This document shows, one piece after another, positions 1 to 8,718 of a DNA stretch of 64,000 nt. The notes below the pieces were generated by a model, which saw only the letters and a program-made list of their open reading frames with translations, was not told the DNA's origin and made no database searches. Every line of letters starts with the position of its first letter. The first letter of the stretch is position 1. Source of the DNA: JALZUR01 sp965205365 (GTDB lineage Bacteria > Bdellovibrionota > Bdellovibrionia > Bdellovibrionales > UBA1609). Where the stretch lies: NCBI GenBank assembly GCA_965205365.1, contig CBDBGT010000005.1, forward strand, positions 496,001-560,000, given 5' to 3'. Both the position numbers and the translations under genes were made by a program.

Positions 1-215
1 TACTTCCTAAAGATGACAAACTAGATGTAGGAGAGTTTAACAAAAGAGCTAGAGCGCTTTTATTAAAGCGTGGGAATTTTATGGTGAACTTTTCTAGCAC
101 AGAAGAAGATGGTGTTTTTTTTAGATTGGTGTTGAGTCATTGGGGACTTACACAAAATATCCTTAAAGAGTTTTTTATAGAGTTAAAAAGTATTAAAGAG
201 GAGCTTGAGTCTTAG
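1..215 (+). CDS. C-terminal end of a PLP-dependent decarboxylase-like protein (partial)
   Basis: The window opens inside a reading frame that runs from base 3 to a TAG at 213-215, about 70 codons. The end of the protein contains FFRLVLSHWGLTQNIL followed by a charged helix ending in KEELES. This resembles the closing strand and helix of group II PLP decarboxylases (glutamate or aspartate decarboxylase type), where FFR, a short loop and a final helix end the small domain. The PLP lysine would lie upstream, outside the window, so the substrate cannot be judged. The family call rests on this short tail only. Confidence 0.45.
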   Translation, partial: LPKDDKLDVGEFNKRARALLLKRGNFMVNFSSTEEDGVFFRLVLSHWGLTQNILKEFFIELKSIKEELES

Positions 216-290
216 CTCTTATGGGGAGTTTAGGTTGGATTTTTTCCTGAATTAGATCAACAAAGTAATAAAAAAGAAAATCATATTTGT

Positions 291-2915
291 TTAAATTAAA
301 AGGCTTGTAACTGTTGAGCTTAGATTTTTAATGGACTCAACAGTTCCTTGTGCAAAATCATCTTTTCCGCCACCTTTACCACCTAGTTTTTTAATGAGTT
401 CTTTTAAAAAATCGTTAGCACTAAAATGTTTAAGGTCTTTTGTTTTTGAAATAAGAATAGGAAAGCCTTTATCTGTTTTTTTAGCTGTAAAAATACAGAT
501 TCCAGGTTTGTTCATCTTATTTCTTGCTCTGTCTGCAGCATCTTGTAAATCATTTCTATCTGAGTCTTTAAGGTGTGAAATACAGACCTCAATGATTCCA
601 AATTTAGAATCAATATTTTCAGCTTGAGAAAGGGCAGTAGAGATTTTAGATTTAATTTTTTTATTTAAGGCTTTAATTTCTTCAGTTAATTTGGATATTT
701 GTTTTATAAGATCTTGGCTTGAGGAGTTTTTATTAAAACCTAAGTGAAGTGCAACATTTTCAAAATCATCAGTTTTTTCATTTAAGTATGAAAAAGCTTT
801 AGCTCCTGTAACCCCCTCAATCCTTCTAATCCCCGAGCTTACTCCAAGTTCGGTTTTAATTTTAAACCCACTTATGTCTTTAGTATTAGAAACATGCGTT
901 CCACCGCAAAGTTCTTTTGAAAATTCACCCATGGTAAGAACTCTTACTTTAGAACTGTACTTTTCTCCAAAGAGTGTTTTAGCCCCAGTTTTTTTAGCCT
1001 CATTGATGTTCATAAGCGCTGTCTTGACAGGGTTAGCGCTTTGAATTTCTTTATTAACTAGTTGCTCAATTCTTTTTAAATCATCTTTAGCAACAGGGCC
1101 TTTGTGGGAGAAGTCAAATCTTAATTTGTTTTCATTAACTAATGACCCGGCTTGTTGCACATTGTCGCCACAAACTTTAATTAAGGCAGCATGTAGTAGA
1201 TGAGTTGCAGAGTGGTTTTGTTGAGTTTGGTGTCTTAGGTTTTTATCAACTGAAAGAGAAATTTTATCACCACTTTTAAAACTTCCGTTAGTCATTTTAC
1301 AAAGATGGACAAAAAGATGATCAAGTGTTTTAACATCTAAAACTTTAGCAATATTTTTCTCATGGGTTAAAAACCCTCTATCTCCAATTTGTCCACCGCC
1401 TTCAGCATAAAAAGGGGTAGTGTTAGAAATCAAATAAAAATCTTTAAAACTACTACTAGTAATTTTGCCTTCAGCGACTGTATGCATTTCAAGAATAGTT
1501 CCTTTGCCGTGAGTACTTTCATACCCTGTAAATTTAGTGGGCTCTAGGCTATTTAAAGAGGTTTTTATGCTTTCAGGAAAATTAAACGAAATAGTTGCTT
1601 TTTTATTTATAGATTTTGCCTGAGTTTTTGCAGAGTGTAATTTTTCTTTAAACTCTTTTTCATTAAGAGTATAGCCTTTTTCAGCTAAAATGATTTTTGT
1701 TAAATCCACAGGAAAGCCGAAAGTATCATAAAGTTTAAAAGCACTCTCTCCAGATAAAGTTTTTGACCCCTTTAATGCTGACAGTTCTTTTTCTAAAAGA
1801 ACTTCACCTTTATCTAGAGTTTTTAAAAATTTAGACTCTTCTTCAGCTATATTGTCTAAAATTATTTTAGAGCGCTCTTTTAGCTCAGGATAGAACTTGT
1901 TCATTTGTGTGATCAATTGTTTACAAAGGGTAGGTAAGATTGGGGTGGTGTTAGAAAGCTTGTGATTAAAACGAACTGCACGTCTAAGAATACGCCGAAG
2001 GACATAACCACGGCCTTCATTGCTTGGTAGAACACCATCAGCAATTAAAAAAGAAACTGCTCTTGTATGGTCAGCTAAAACCCTTAAAGCCGCTCTACTT
2101 GAATGTCTTTCTGGGTCCTCTAGATCATAAGGAGTATTTAAGAGTTTTGAAGCGGTTTCAATAATAGGTAGAAATAAATCTGTTTCATAGTTGCTGTTTT
2201 TATTTTGTATGACCATAGAAATACGTTCTAAACCCATTCCTGTATCAATTGATGGTTTTGGCAAGGGTTTTTGCTCACTTTCCTTTTCATTAAACTGCAT
2301 AAAAACGAGATTCCAAATTTCAATAAAACGATCACCACTTCCACCAACTACGTTTTTAAGCCCTGAACCCATTTTAGGTCCAAAATCATAGAAGATTTCA
2401 GAGCAGGGTCCACATGGCCCAACGCTTCCCATTTGCCAGAAGTTATCTTTTTTTCCAAAAGTAGAATAATGATTTTTTGATATTCCAATTTTTTCAAGCC
2501 ATATTTTTTTAGTTTCATCATCAGTTTCAAATCCTGTGATATAAAGTTTTTTAGGGTTCAGGCAAAGTTCTTTTGTTAAAAAACTCCATGCATAATCAAT
2601 AGCACGTTCTTTAAAATAATCGCCAAAAGAAAAATTCCCAAGCATTTCAAAAAAAGTATGATGTCTTGCTGTAAAACCTACGTTGTCTAAGTCATTGTGC
2701 TTGCCACCAGCACGAATACATTTTTGACAAGTGGTTGCACGTGGAGTCTTAGGAGTTTGAGTGCCAAGGAAAATAGGTTTAAATTGATTCATTCCCGCAT
2801 TATTAAACATAATCGTTGGATCATCGTGAGGGATTAAAGAAGATGAAGGAAGAATGAGGTGGTCATTTTTCTTAAAATAATTTAAAAAAGAAGACCTAAT
2901 GTCTGAGCTTTTCAT
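291..2915 (-). CDS. alaS: Alanine--tRNA ligase
   Basis: Class II aminoacyl-tRNA synthetase that charges tRNA-Ala in the cytoplasm. The 874-residue product has the normal family length. The catalytic core is at the N terminus (RSSFLNYF, then FNNAGMNQFKP and the TARHHTFFEMLGNFSFGDYF block). The editing domain has the zinc/water-binding NHSATHLLH and CGGTHV motifs. The C-terminal DHHA1-like region is glycine-rich and ends near residue 874. The ATG start at 2915 is the natural family N terminus (MKSSDIRSSFLNYF). It is transcribed away from pgpA, with about 280 bases of gene-free DNA between them. Nothing suggests damage. Confidence 0.97.
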   Translation of the reverse strand: MKSSDIRSSFLNYFKKNDHLILPSSSLIPHDDPTIMFNNAGMNQFKPIFLGTQTPKTPRATTCQKCIRAGGKHNDLDNVGFTARHHTFFEMLGNFSFGDYFKERAIDYAWSFLTKELCLNPKKLYITGFETDDETKKIWLEKIGISKNHYSTFGKKDNFWQMGSVGPCGPCSEIFYDFGPKMGSGLKNVVGGSGDRFIEIWNLVFMQFNEKESEQKPLPKPSIDTGMGLERISMVIQNKNSNYETDLFLPIIETASKLLNTPYDLEDPERHSSRAALRVLADHTRAVSFLIADGVLPSNEGRGYVLRRILRRAVRFNHKLSNTTPILPTLCKQLITQMNKFYPELKERSKIILDNIAEEESKFLKTLDKGEVLLEKELSALKGSKTLSGESAFKLYDTFGFPVDLTKIILAEKGYTLNEKEFKEKLHSAKTQAKSINKKATISFNFPESIKTSLNSLEPTKFTGYESTHGKGTILEMHTVAEGKITSSSFKDFYLISNTTPFYAEGGGQIGDRGFLTHEKNIAKVLDVKTLDHLFVHLCKMTNGSFKSGDKISLSVDKNLRHQTQQNHSATHLLHAALIKVCGDNVQQAGSLVNENKLRFDFSHKGPVAKDDLKRIEQLVNKEIQSANPVKTALMNINEAKKTGAKTLFGEKYSSKVRVLTMGEFSKELCGGTHVSNTKDISGFKIKTELGVSSGIRRIEGVTGAKAFSYLNEKTDDFENVALHLGFNKNSSSQDLIKQISKLTEEIKALNKKIKSKISTALSQAENIDSKFGIIEVCISHLKDSDRNDLQDAADRARNKMNKPGICIFTAKKTDKGFPILISKTKDLKHFSANDFLKELIKKLGGKGGGKDDFAQGTVESIKNLSSTVTSLLI

Positions 2916-3194
2916 ATTTCGTCCCTTAGGATTGGGTGTGTGTTGTTAAAGCCTTTTAAAGTAACACATTTATTGTCTATTATGCTAAATTTTTTACAAA
3001 GATGATAGGCTATTTTTTAAGTTTCTCGACTAGGGTTTTGTTTTAAAGGAGGGAGTGCTTTGTCTTAACGGTGTTTAAAGGCTTTAGAATAGTTTTTTTT
3101 CTTTGTTTTTAAGGCTTTAAGGCGGTGAGTCTTGGTGGTTAATAAGAGGCTTTTTTCTTTACTTTAAGCTCTAATTAAAAGATATGTTTAAAAT

Positions 3195-3662
3195 ATGCAA
3201 AGTAAAACTTGGTCAGAAGGTATAGCAACTTTATTTGGTGTGGGGCGTATGAGCAAAGCTCCTGGTACAATGGGGAGTCTTTTGGCCTTTCCAGTGATTT
3301 TTTTCATAAGTTATTTACCCCCTTTTTTATATATGAGCTTAGCCATGGGATTAATTATTCTAGCCATAGTTGCGGCGGATAAATATGGCAAGGGTAAGGA
3401 TTTAAAAGAGATTGTTGCTGATGAGTTTGTAGGCCTTATGGTGACTTTATTCTTGGTTCCTCATAAGTGGTCGTTGTGGATATTAGGTTTTTTGCTTTTT
3501 CGATTTTTTGATATTGTAAAGCCTTTTCCCATTTCGTATTTGGATAAAAATGTTAAAGGCGGTTTTGGTATAGTTTTAGATGATCTGGTTGCTGGTTTAG
3601 CTGCTAATGCTTGTATTCACTTTATTTGGATTGTTTATGTGGACGCTTATGTTTCTTTTTAA
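3195..3662 (+). CDS. pgpA: Phosphatidylglycerophosphatase A
   Basis: Membrane lipid phosphatase of the PgpA family that dephosphorylates phosphatidylglycerol phosphate in the inner membrane. The N terminus carries the family signature GRMSKAPGTMGSLLAFP. DEFVGLM gives the conserved acidic pair, and FDIVKPFPI and DDLVAGLAA complete the catalytic set. There are three to four hydrophobic segments. At 155 residues it has the usual length. No good Shine-Dalgarno sequence precedes the ATG at 3195, but the N terminus aligns with the family. In many bacteria pgpA lies next to cinA/pncC and recA. Here it is separated from them by the accessory island at 3663-5735. Confidence 0.93.
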   Translation: MQSKTWSEGIATLFGVGRMSKAPGTMGSLLAFPVIFFISYLPPFLYMSLAMGLIILAIVAADKYGKGKDLKEIVADEFVGLMVTLFLVPHKWSLWILGFLLFRFFDIVKPFPISYLDKNVKGGFGIVLDDLVAGLAANACIHFIWIVYVDAYVSF

Positions 3663-4011
3663 CTGATGTTATACAAGGTATAAGCGTTGAAAAGAGCAAA
3701 ACCTTTTACAATGTGTAAAGGGTCTTTAACTTATCCTTGTATTTATTTTATTATAATTAATAGGTTCTGTCCTAGAAAAGTTGCCAAAATGTGGATACTT
3801 AAATTATAAATACGCTCTTAATGATTTTAACTACTTAGCTTAGTGGCAACAAATTAAGGAAAGAGGGCAGTAATCTTTGAGTCCTATATAAATAGTACAT
3901 GGTTGGAGTCAATTGAGTGACTTGCGCGTTACTGCTATGTATATCCACGAAGATGATGAATAAAAAAGCAACGATTAGATAGAAACCATTATTTTTTAAA
4001 GGAGAATACAA
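3663..4011. other. Gene-free stretch at the start of an accessory island
   Basis: About 350 bases without a credible gene, between pgpA and a row of gene scraps. Short open stretches occur but are broken by stops. A GGTTCTGT near 3765 vaguely recalls an insertion-sequence end, but no partner end was found. Its neighbours suggest decayed mobile DNA. Confidence 0.4.
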
Positions 4012-4199
4012 ATGAAAAAAATTATTAATTGTTTTAACATTATTAGCTTCAATGTCATCCTTTGCTGTACAGCAGTTTGTTGCAGATCAAAGATTTGATA
4101 AAGCTGAAGTTAGGAGGGTTTTTAAAAAAGCCTGTGACGGTGGAGATATGATGGGTTGTTTTTAATAACTTGGATATTTTAGAATATAAAGTTTTTTAG
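4012..4199 (+). pseudogene. Sel1-repeat secreted protein, remnant with two homopolymer frameshifts
   Basis: A good ribosome site (GGAGA at 4001-4005) precedes an ATG at 4012. As written, the frame is MKKIINCFN and stops after 28 codons. Removing one A from the seven-A run just after the start gives MKKLLIVLTLLASMSSFA, a clear signal peptide. VQQFVADQRFDKAEVRR and then KACDGGDMMGCF follow, which is the start of a Sel1-like repeat. A TAA then comes from an extra T in the five-T run at about 4159-4163; dropping that T restores NNL, as expected in the repeat. A full Sel1-repeat protein would continue much further, so the gene is also truncated. Confidence 0.6.
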
Positions 4200-4201
4200 A
4201 T

Positions 4202-4312
4202 ATGAGAAAAAGTATTAATGGTTTAAGCGTAATTGTCAGTGAAGAAATAAAGTTAGGTCATTATTTATATTTACCAATAAACAACTCATATGAAAATACT
4301 ATATTTTCATAA
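4202..4312 (+). pseudogene. IS66-family TnpB (Orf2) fragment
   Basis: A 36-codon frame begins with (D)MRKSINGLSVIVSEEI, which matches the conserved core of the small accessory protein TnpB of IS66 elements (DMRKSIDGLSAIV). The usual continuation, an FVF-type strand, is lost: the frame drifts and stops at 4312. No IS66 transposase (TnpC) or terminal repeats were found nearby. The piece is therefore a scrap of a former insertion. It sits directly upstream of the JAMM-motif gene and marks the island as a site of past transposition. Confidence 0.55.
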
Positions 4313-4339
4313 AACAAGAATAGCAATAGAGGAGGCAGA

Positions 4340-5272
4340 ATGAAAATAAGTATTTTTTCAGCAATAGTATTCTATTTTAGCTATATATTTACTTCTGTGA
4401 ATGTTATGGCAATGTCCTGTTCTGAATTACTTGAAGACATTTATTTACCATATGAAGTTGAGGCATACGAGAGAAAAGAATTAGCTCCAGGCCATATACA
4501 TGACAAAATGTTTCATAGACAGCATGATAGAACACTCGTTTTAACTCATGTCCGAGGCTCTGCCGCTAATACCCTCTATAACCATGTAGTTTCTGTTGCA
4601 ACAACATCTCTAAAAAGTGAGAGTCGTGTTATTACGACTAATACAGCAGTTGAAAGTGATAGCCCTATCTTAATGAAAGATATTCTAGGTTTTGCATATT
4701 ACACTAAATTAGACTGGGAAAGCTTTATATTTAAGCATAGAGGAAAGATTCGCTTATATGACACTGATTGGAGTGGAGAAAATCTCCTTAAGGAACAATT
4801 ACTCTTACTTGAAGATTTAAGGCCCGATGAGCAAAAGATTGCTCTAAAAATAAAGAGGGAGACATCAAGGGGATCGAAGCATTATAAAAAGGCCCAAGAA
4901 CTAGAGGGACATCTAGATATTATCGGAGTCGAGTATGCTATTTTGAAAATCAAACTCAAAAGTGGTGATATTCATTACGCCGAACATACTTCAAATAGGC
5001 AGTCATCAATAAATTTTCAAGATATTGTCTCTGCATTATCTGGAGTTGGAAAAAAGAAGAGTTTCTTACCAGATGATATTGAAGAATTACATTTCTTCCA
5101 CAATCACCCAGGGATAGCTCAGCCTATTTCAAAGCCTGATGTGGGGGTTGCCAAGCAATTTATAAAGATTTTAGGAGACACCAATCATGAGTTTAGTTTT
5201 CATATGTATGCGATTAGTTTTAAAAACGAGCTTCGTCCAACACTTATTTTTCATGCTGGATTTCAGTTCTAA
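4340..5272 (+). CDS. Exported JAMM/MPN-motif putative metallopeptidase
   Basis: A 310-residue protein of no family I can name, preceded by a strong ribosome site (GAGGAGG at 4330-4336). Residues 1-24 look like a signal peptide (hydrophobic core, then VMAMS). Near the C terminus, FFHNHPGIAQPISKPDV fits the JAMM zinc motif exactly: H-x-H, seven residues, S-x-x-D. JAMM proteins (RadC, JAB1/MPN, AMSH) use this motif for zinc-dependent isopeptidase chemistry, with a glutamate further upstream. Candidates here are the acidic residues in SGDIHYAEHT, about 50 residues earlier. Cytoplasmic RadC proteins lack a signal peptide, so an exported or surface-acting enzyme is inferred. The middle region, rich in K and E, is unassigned. 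It is intact while everything around it is decayed. Confidence 0.6.
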   Translation: MKISIFSAIVFYFSYIFTSVNVMAMSCSELLEDIYLPYEVEAYERKELAPGHIHDKMFHRQHDRTLVLTHVRGSAANTLYNHVVSVATTSLKSESRVITTNTAVESDSPILMKDILGFAYYTKLDWESFIFKHRGKIRLYDTDWSGENLLKEQLLLLEDLRPDEQKIALKIKRETSRGSKHYKKAQELEGHLDIIGVEYAILKIKLKSGDIHYAEHTSNRQSSINFQDIVSALSGVGKKKSFLPDDIEELHFFHNHPGIAQPISKPDVGVAKQFIKILGDTNHEFSFHMYAISFKNELRPTLIFHAGFQF

Positions 5273-5497
5273 AAACTAACTGGCTCACTGGTAGTGTTTT
5301 GATTTTGGTGGAAAGTGTAAAAACCAAAGTTGGTCACCAAGTGGGCCTGGGTTTAAATATTTTTATGTTGCATTATATGAGGTGAGTTATGGAGCGTTTG
5401 CAAAGAAAAATACAGGGCCCGTTGATTTTTAACTCACAGCTTATTAGACTTGCTATAATCTCTTGGAAAAATAAAACGAAGAACAAAAATTAAACCA

Positions 5498-5689
5498 TTA
5501 GTTTTTAATACTCATAAAATCAATTCCAAGATACGCAGTTCTTTCAGAAGGTGATTGAGAAACAATTTGAGAGATTTCATTAATTGCCTTTAAAAGGATA
5601 GAATTAATTTTGTCACGGTCATTATAGGAATAACTAATTGGGGCTGTAAAGTTTAAATCCTTGTCATCAATACGTTCTTTTTTTTGCAA
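5498..5689 (-). pseudogene. Possible C-terminal remnant of a TIGR02147-type regulator
   Basis: A short reverse-strand frame opening on TTG (5689). It encodes 63 residues with the core KINSILLKAINEISQIVS, then a strand and end. The pattern of an amphipathic helix followed by a tail such as YLGIDFM resembles the last part of TIGR02147/DUF4423 proteins, which usually end with a helix and YQLNIQFFPLT. No N-terminal portion is present and there is no ribosome site. If real, it is a tail fragment. It could equally be a chance frame. Confidence 0.25.
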
Positions 5690-5735
5690 TTAGATTTTAA
5701 ATTGTGTGTAATATTAATTTTAAATTGGAGGAAAA

Positions 5736-6218
5736 ATGTTAAAAGAAGAAATTTTTAAACATTTTAAAAAACATAATAAAACTTTATCTCTAGTAGAAAG
5801 CTGTACAGGTGGAGGGCTTTGTCGAGATTTTGTTCTTATTCCAGGAGCATCAGGAGTGTTAAGAGGTGGTTTGGTAGCCTATCAGGATTTTAGTAAAAAA
5901 AAATGCCTAGGAATAGAACAAAAATTGATTGATGAACAAACTTCCGTTAGTGCTTCTGTGGCATTGGAAATGGCGAAAAAAGGAGCTCTTTTTTTTCAAA
6001 GTGACTTTAGTCTATCAACAACGGGTTGGCTTGGGCCAGGGGGAGGAAATAGTGCTGACCCTGTGGGCACAATTTATTTTGCAGTGTGCGGCGAAGGCAT
6101 TGAACTTGTTGAAAGGCGGACAGTTAAAGAGTGTAATAAGCGTGAGTTACTTATGGAGCTTTCAAATGTTTATGCATGGGAGATGCTTGGAAAAGCTTTA
6201 GGTATAAGAGCAGATTAA
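5736..6218 (+). CDS. pncC: Nicotinamide-nucleotide amidase (CinA C-terminal domain protein)
   Basis: PncC converts nicotinamide mononucleotide to nicotinic acid mononucleotide in pyridine-nucleotide recycling. The 160-residue product is the stand-alone CinA C-terminal domain. It contains VESCTGGGLCR near residue 20, the GGLVAYQ strand, and STTGWLGPGG...DPVGTIYFAV, which form the substrate pocket. The N-terminal MoaB-like half of long CinA proteins is absent, as is normal for PncC. A GGAGG at 5726-5730 supports the ATG at 5736. It lies 45 bases upstream of recA on the same strand. cinA-recA pairing is common in bacteria, so co-transcription is likely. Confidence 0.9.
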   Translation: MLKEEIFKHFKKHNKTLSLVESCTGGGLCRDFVLIPGASGVLRGGLVAYQDFSKKKCLGIEQKLIDEQTSVSASVALEMAKKGALFFQSDFSLSTTGWLGPGGGNSADPVGTIYFAVCGEGIELVERRTVKECNKRELLMELSNVYAWEMLGKALGIRAD

Positions 6219-6263
6219 AATAGAGATTAAAAGATTAAACATAACAACTAAAAAGAGGTCTTG

Positions 6264-7361
6264 ATGAAACAAACTGTAGATACAAACAAAACCAAAGCAC
6301 TAGACTTGGCATTAACTAATATTGAAAAACAATTCGGTAAAGGCTCCATTATGAAAATGGGTGATGGTGTGTCATTACAAGAAGGTATTGAAGTGATCAG
6401 TACAGGAGCTTTAAGTCTTGACATTGCATTAGGGATTGGTGGATTGCCAAAAGGAAGAATTATTGAAATTTATGGGCCTGAAAGTTCAGGCAAAACAACT
6501 CTAGCTTTATCCACTATTGCACAAGCTCAAAAAATTGGTGGAACAGTGGCTTTTATTGATGCTGAGCATGCTCTAGACATTACTTATGCAGAAAAACTAG
6601 GTTGTAAAATTGATGATATGCTTATCTCCCAGCCGGACACAGGTGAGCAAGCATTAGAAATCACAGAAACTCTTGTAAGATCAGGTGCCATTGATGTCTT
6701 AGTTATTGATTCAGTAGCAGCCCTTGTCCCAAGAGCTGAAATTGAAGGAGACATGGGTGACAGTCATATGGGTCTTCAAGCTAGATTGATGTCTCAAGCG
6801 TTAAGAAAACTTGCAGGGGTTATTAATAGAAGCAATACAATGGTTGTTTTTATCAATCAGTTGAGAATGAAAATTGGTGTAATGTTTGGAAATCCAGAGA
6901 CTACAACAGGTGGAAATGCTTTAAAATTTTACTCTTCGGTTAGACTTGATGTGAGAAGAACTGGGGCAATTAAAAATGGTGAGGAAGTTGTTGGAAATAA
7001 AACAGCTGTAAAAGTTGTTAAAAATAAACTGTCTCCTCCCTTTGCAAGAGTTGAGTTTGATCTTATGTATGGACAGGGTATTTCTTTAGAAGGTGATATG
7101 ATTGAGCTTGCAGTTAAGAAAGATATCGTGAATAAAGCAGGTGCTTGGTATTCTTATAAAGGTGCTAAGCTTGGTCAGGGTAAAGAAGCTGCAAAAGCTT
7201 TATTAAAGGAAGATATTAAGCTTAGAGACGATATTATGAAAAAAGTTAGAGTTGCCTATGGTATTGCTAAAAAAGGTGATGCAGTGGCTCCTACACCACA
7301 TGTTGAGGGAAAAATGCCAAAAGCCCAGGCTGGCAAAAAAGAAAAAACATTTAAACCATAG
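6264..7361 (+). CDS. recA: Recombinase RecA
   Basis: DNA strand-exchange ATPase and coprotease for SOS. Walker A is GPESSGKTT (about residue 70) and Walker B is LVIDSVAAL. The loop regions (GDSHMGLQARLMSQALRK and NPETTTGGNALKF) bind DNA. The product is about 365 residues, the normal length, with a basic C-terminal tail (KAQAGKKEKTFKP) rather than the acidic tail of E. coli. The ATG at 6264 is preferred over the adjacent TTG at 6261, because AAAAGAGG at 6250-6257 is correctly spaced. I saw no obvious LexA operator just upstream. Confidence 0.98.
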   Translation: MKQTVDTNKTKALDLALTNIEKQFGKGSIMKMGDGVSLQEGIEVISTGALSLDIALGIGGLPKGRIIEIYGPESSGKTTLALSTIAQAQKIGGTVAFIDAEHALDITYAEKLGCKIDDMLISQPDTGEQALEITETLVRSGAIDVLVIDSVAALVPRAEIEGDMGDSHMGLQARLMSQALRKLAGVINRSNTMVVFINQLRMKIGVMFGNPETTTGGNALKFYSSVRLDVRRTGAIKNGEEVVGNKTAVKVVKNKLSPPFARVEFDLMYGQGISLEGDMIELAVKKDIVNKAGAWYSYKGAKLGQGKEAAKALLKEDIKLRDDIMKKVRVAYGIAKKGDAVAPTPHVEGKMPKAQAGKKEKTFKP

Positions 7362-7369
7362 GCCTTTAA

Positions 7370-7753
7370 ATGTTTGCAAAGCTTTTAACAGTATTAGGTT
7401 GTGTTTTATTTTTTGGATGCAACACAACTCAAAGCTCTCCTGTTGGAGCTTTCTTTAGTTTCAAAAAAGAAAAGTTTAAATATCTTTCTCCACTAGAGGG
7501 TGGAGCTTATAAAACACCGTGTATTCACCTTCCATTTATAGATAAAAATTTTCCTGAATATTTAAACAGTATAATTAGGCTTCATGATCCTAAAGTTGAT
7601 CTTATTGGAGCGTATAAGATTTCGCGTTTATTGGTAGAGCAAGAGGGAAAGGTAAAAACTCATGTTATAGACACTGGCTCTGTAAAGCTTTGCAGGCTAG
7701 GAAATGAGATGGGTTATTCTTTTAAAGCTGTTAACATTGAAAAAAACAAGTAA
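7370..7753 (+). CDS. Small putative lipoprotein
   Basis: A 127-residue product starting eight bases after the recA stop. The N terminus, MFAKLLTVLGCVLFFGCNTT, is a lipoprotein signal with a lipobox ending LFFGC. A lipidated cysteine at about residue 16-17 is therefore predicted, followed by a Thr/Ser-rich mature start. The remainder has no motif I recognise. Position suggests co-transcription with recA, but no functional link can be claimed. Confidence 0.65.
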   Translation: MFAKLLTVLGCVLFFGCNTTQSSPVGAFFSFKKEKFKYLSPLEGGAYKTPCIHLPFIDKNFPEYLNSIIRLHDPKVDLIGAYKISRLLVEQEGKVKTHVIDTGSVKLCRLGNEMGYSFKAVNIEKNK

Positions 7754-8236
7754 AATTAAACCCTATAAAAGTTGAATTTAGAAAGTTTAAACTGTTCTTA
7801 ATAAAGAGATGTCTGATAAAAGTCTAACAATGAGTAATGTTGAATTTAGGTTGCCAATAAGCAGTTTAGTATAAAGAGTAAAAACTGTGGCAGATGTAGG
7901 TAGCACTTAGGCACTTATATTTTATTGAACTCTACTACGTGTTATCATATTTAGATTGTCTAAAAAAAGGGGATGAGTAGGTATTTTAATTTATAGTTTG
8001 GAATTTAGTCTAGGTAATGTGTTGTTTTAGTGTTTATTTTTAAAGTTATTAGAAGCTTAGATTTAATTTTAAAGGTTTTAAGAAAAGCCTTTAAATATAT
8101 AGTTGTTGTGATTTTGTTAAAAAAAATACGGCAATGATTCTTTTGAAATTTGATGTGTTTTTAGATTAAAATTCTTACAAGAGCATAATAATTAACAACT
8201 TGTTTTTAGTTTGATTTTTTGAAATAATATTTGAGT
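7754..8236. other. Gene-free AT-rich stretch
   Basis: About 480 bases between the lipoprotein gene and the ftsB-like gene. All frames on both strands are broken by frequent stops. I saw no hairpin with a T-run, no repeat shared with the rest of the window and no tRNA-like structure. It probably holds the promoter of the next gene, which I cannot place with confidence. Confidence 0.5.
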
Positions 8237-8539
8237 ATGAAGTTTATTTCAATGATTTTATCAAATACAAAGTATACTGTGGTAGTATGTGTTTTGTTCC
8301 TATTTTTTGCATTATTTATTAGAGGAAGTTTTTTTAAATATTTAAAAATGAAAACGTATCAAATAAAAATATCTCAAGAGATTAAAGCTGTTGAGATCAC
8401 TTCTATTGATTTGAAGAAAAAACTTGAAAAAGTAAATGACCCTCATTTTATAGAAAAACAAATCAAAGAAAAATTTGATTTTGTTAAAGAGGGTGATTTG
8501 GTTTTTATCTTTTCCAGTCAGCCTGAGGGCGCTTTTTAA
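8237..8539 (+). CDS. FtsB/DivIC-type septum formation initiator protein
   Basis: A bitopic division protein of about 100 residues. One transmembrane helix (about residues 9-28, VVVCVLFLFFALF) precedes a coiled-coil stretch (KMKTYQIKISQEIKAVEITS and so on) and an NDPHFIEKQIKEKFDFVKEGDLVF ending. This matches the FtsB/DivIC C-terminal pattern of a short helix followed by a strand ending near E-G-E/D. FtsB acts with FtsL and FtsQ in the divisome. The ATG at 8237 is preferred; a TTG two codons earlier is possible and neither has a strong ribosome site. It is not next to the mur genes but lies upstream of polA. Confidence 0.7.
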   Translation: MKFISMILSNTKYTVVVCVLFLFFALFIRGSFFKYLKMKTYQIKISQEIKAVEITSIDLKKKLEKVNDPHFIEKQIKEKFDFVKEGDLVFIFSSQPEGAF

Positions 8540-8718
8540 AAGATCAAGATTCAGGCGCATTTTAAAAGGAATAGTCTTATTGTAGTTGAGGAGGAGTGCA
8601 CCAGTACTCAGGTGGCGTGAGAGTTGAGCTGTCCATAGGCAAATAGAGTAAGAATTGTTGTGCGTCAATTTCTTGAAAGTCTTTAATAGTTTAGAACTTA
8701 GTGCTTATAATTTTCTTT

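Noticed and set aside
3765..3800. GGTTCTGT as an IS6-type end.
   Set aside because: Only eight bases agree, no partner end or transposase is present.
7203..7458. Frames on both strands overlapping the end of recA.
   Set aside because: They overlap recA and the lipoprotein gene fully and show no family features.
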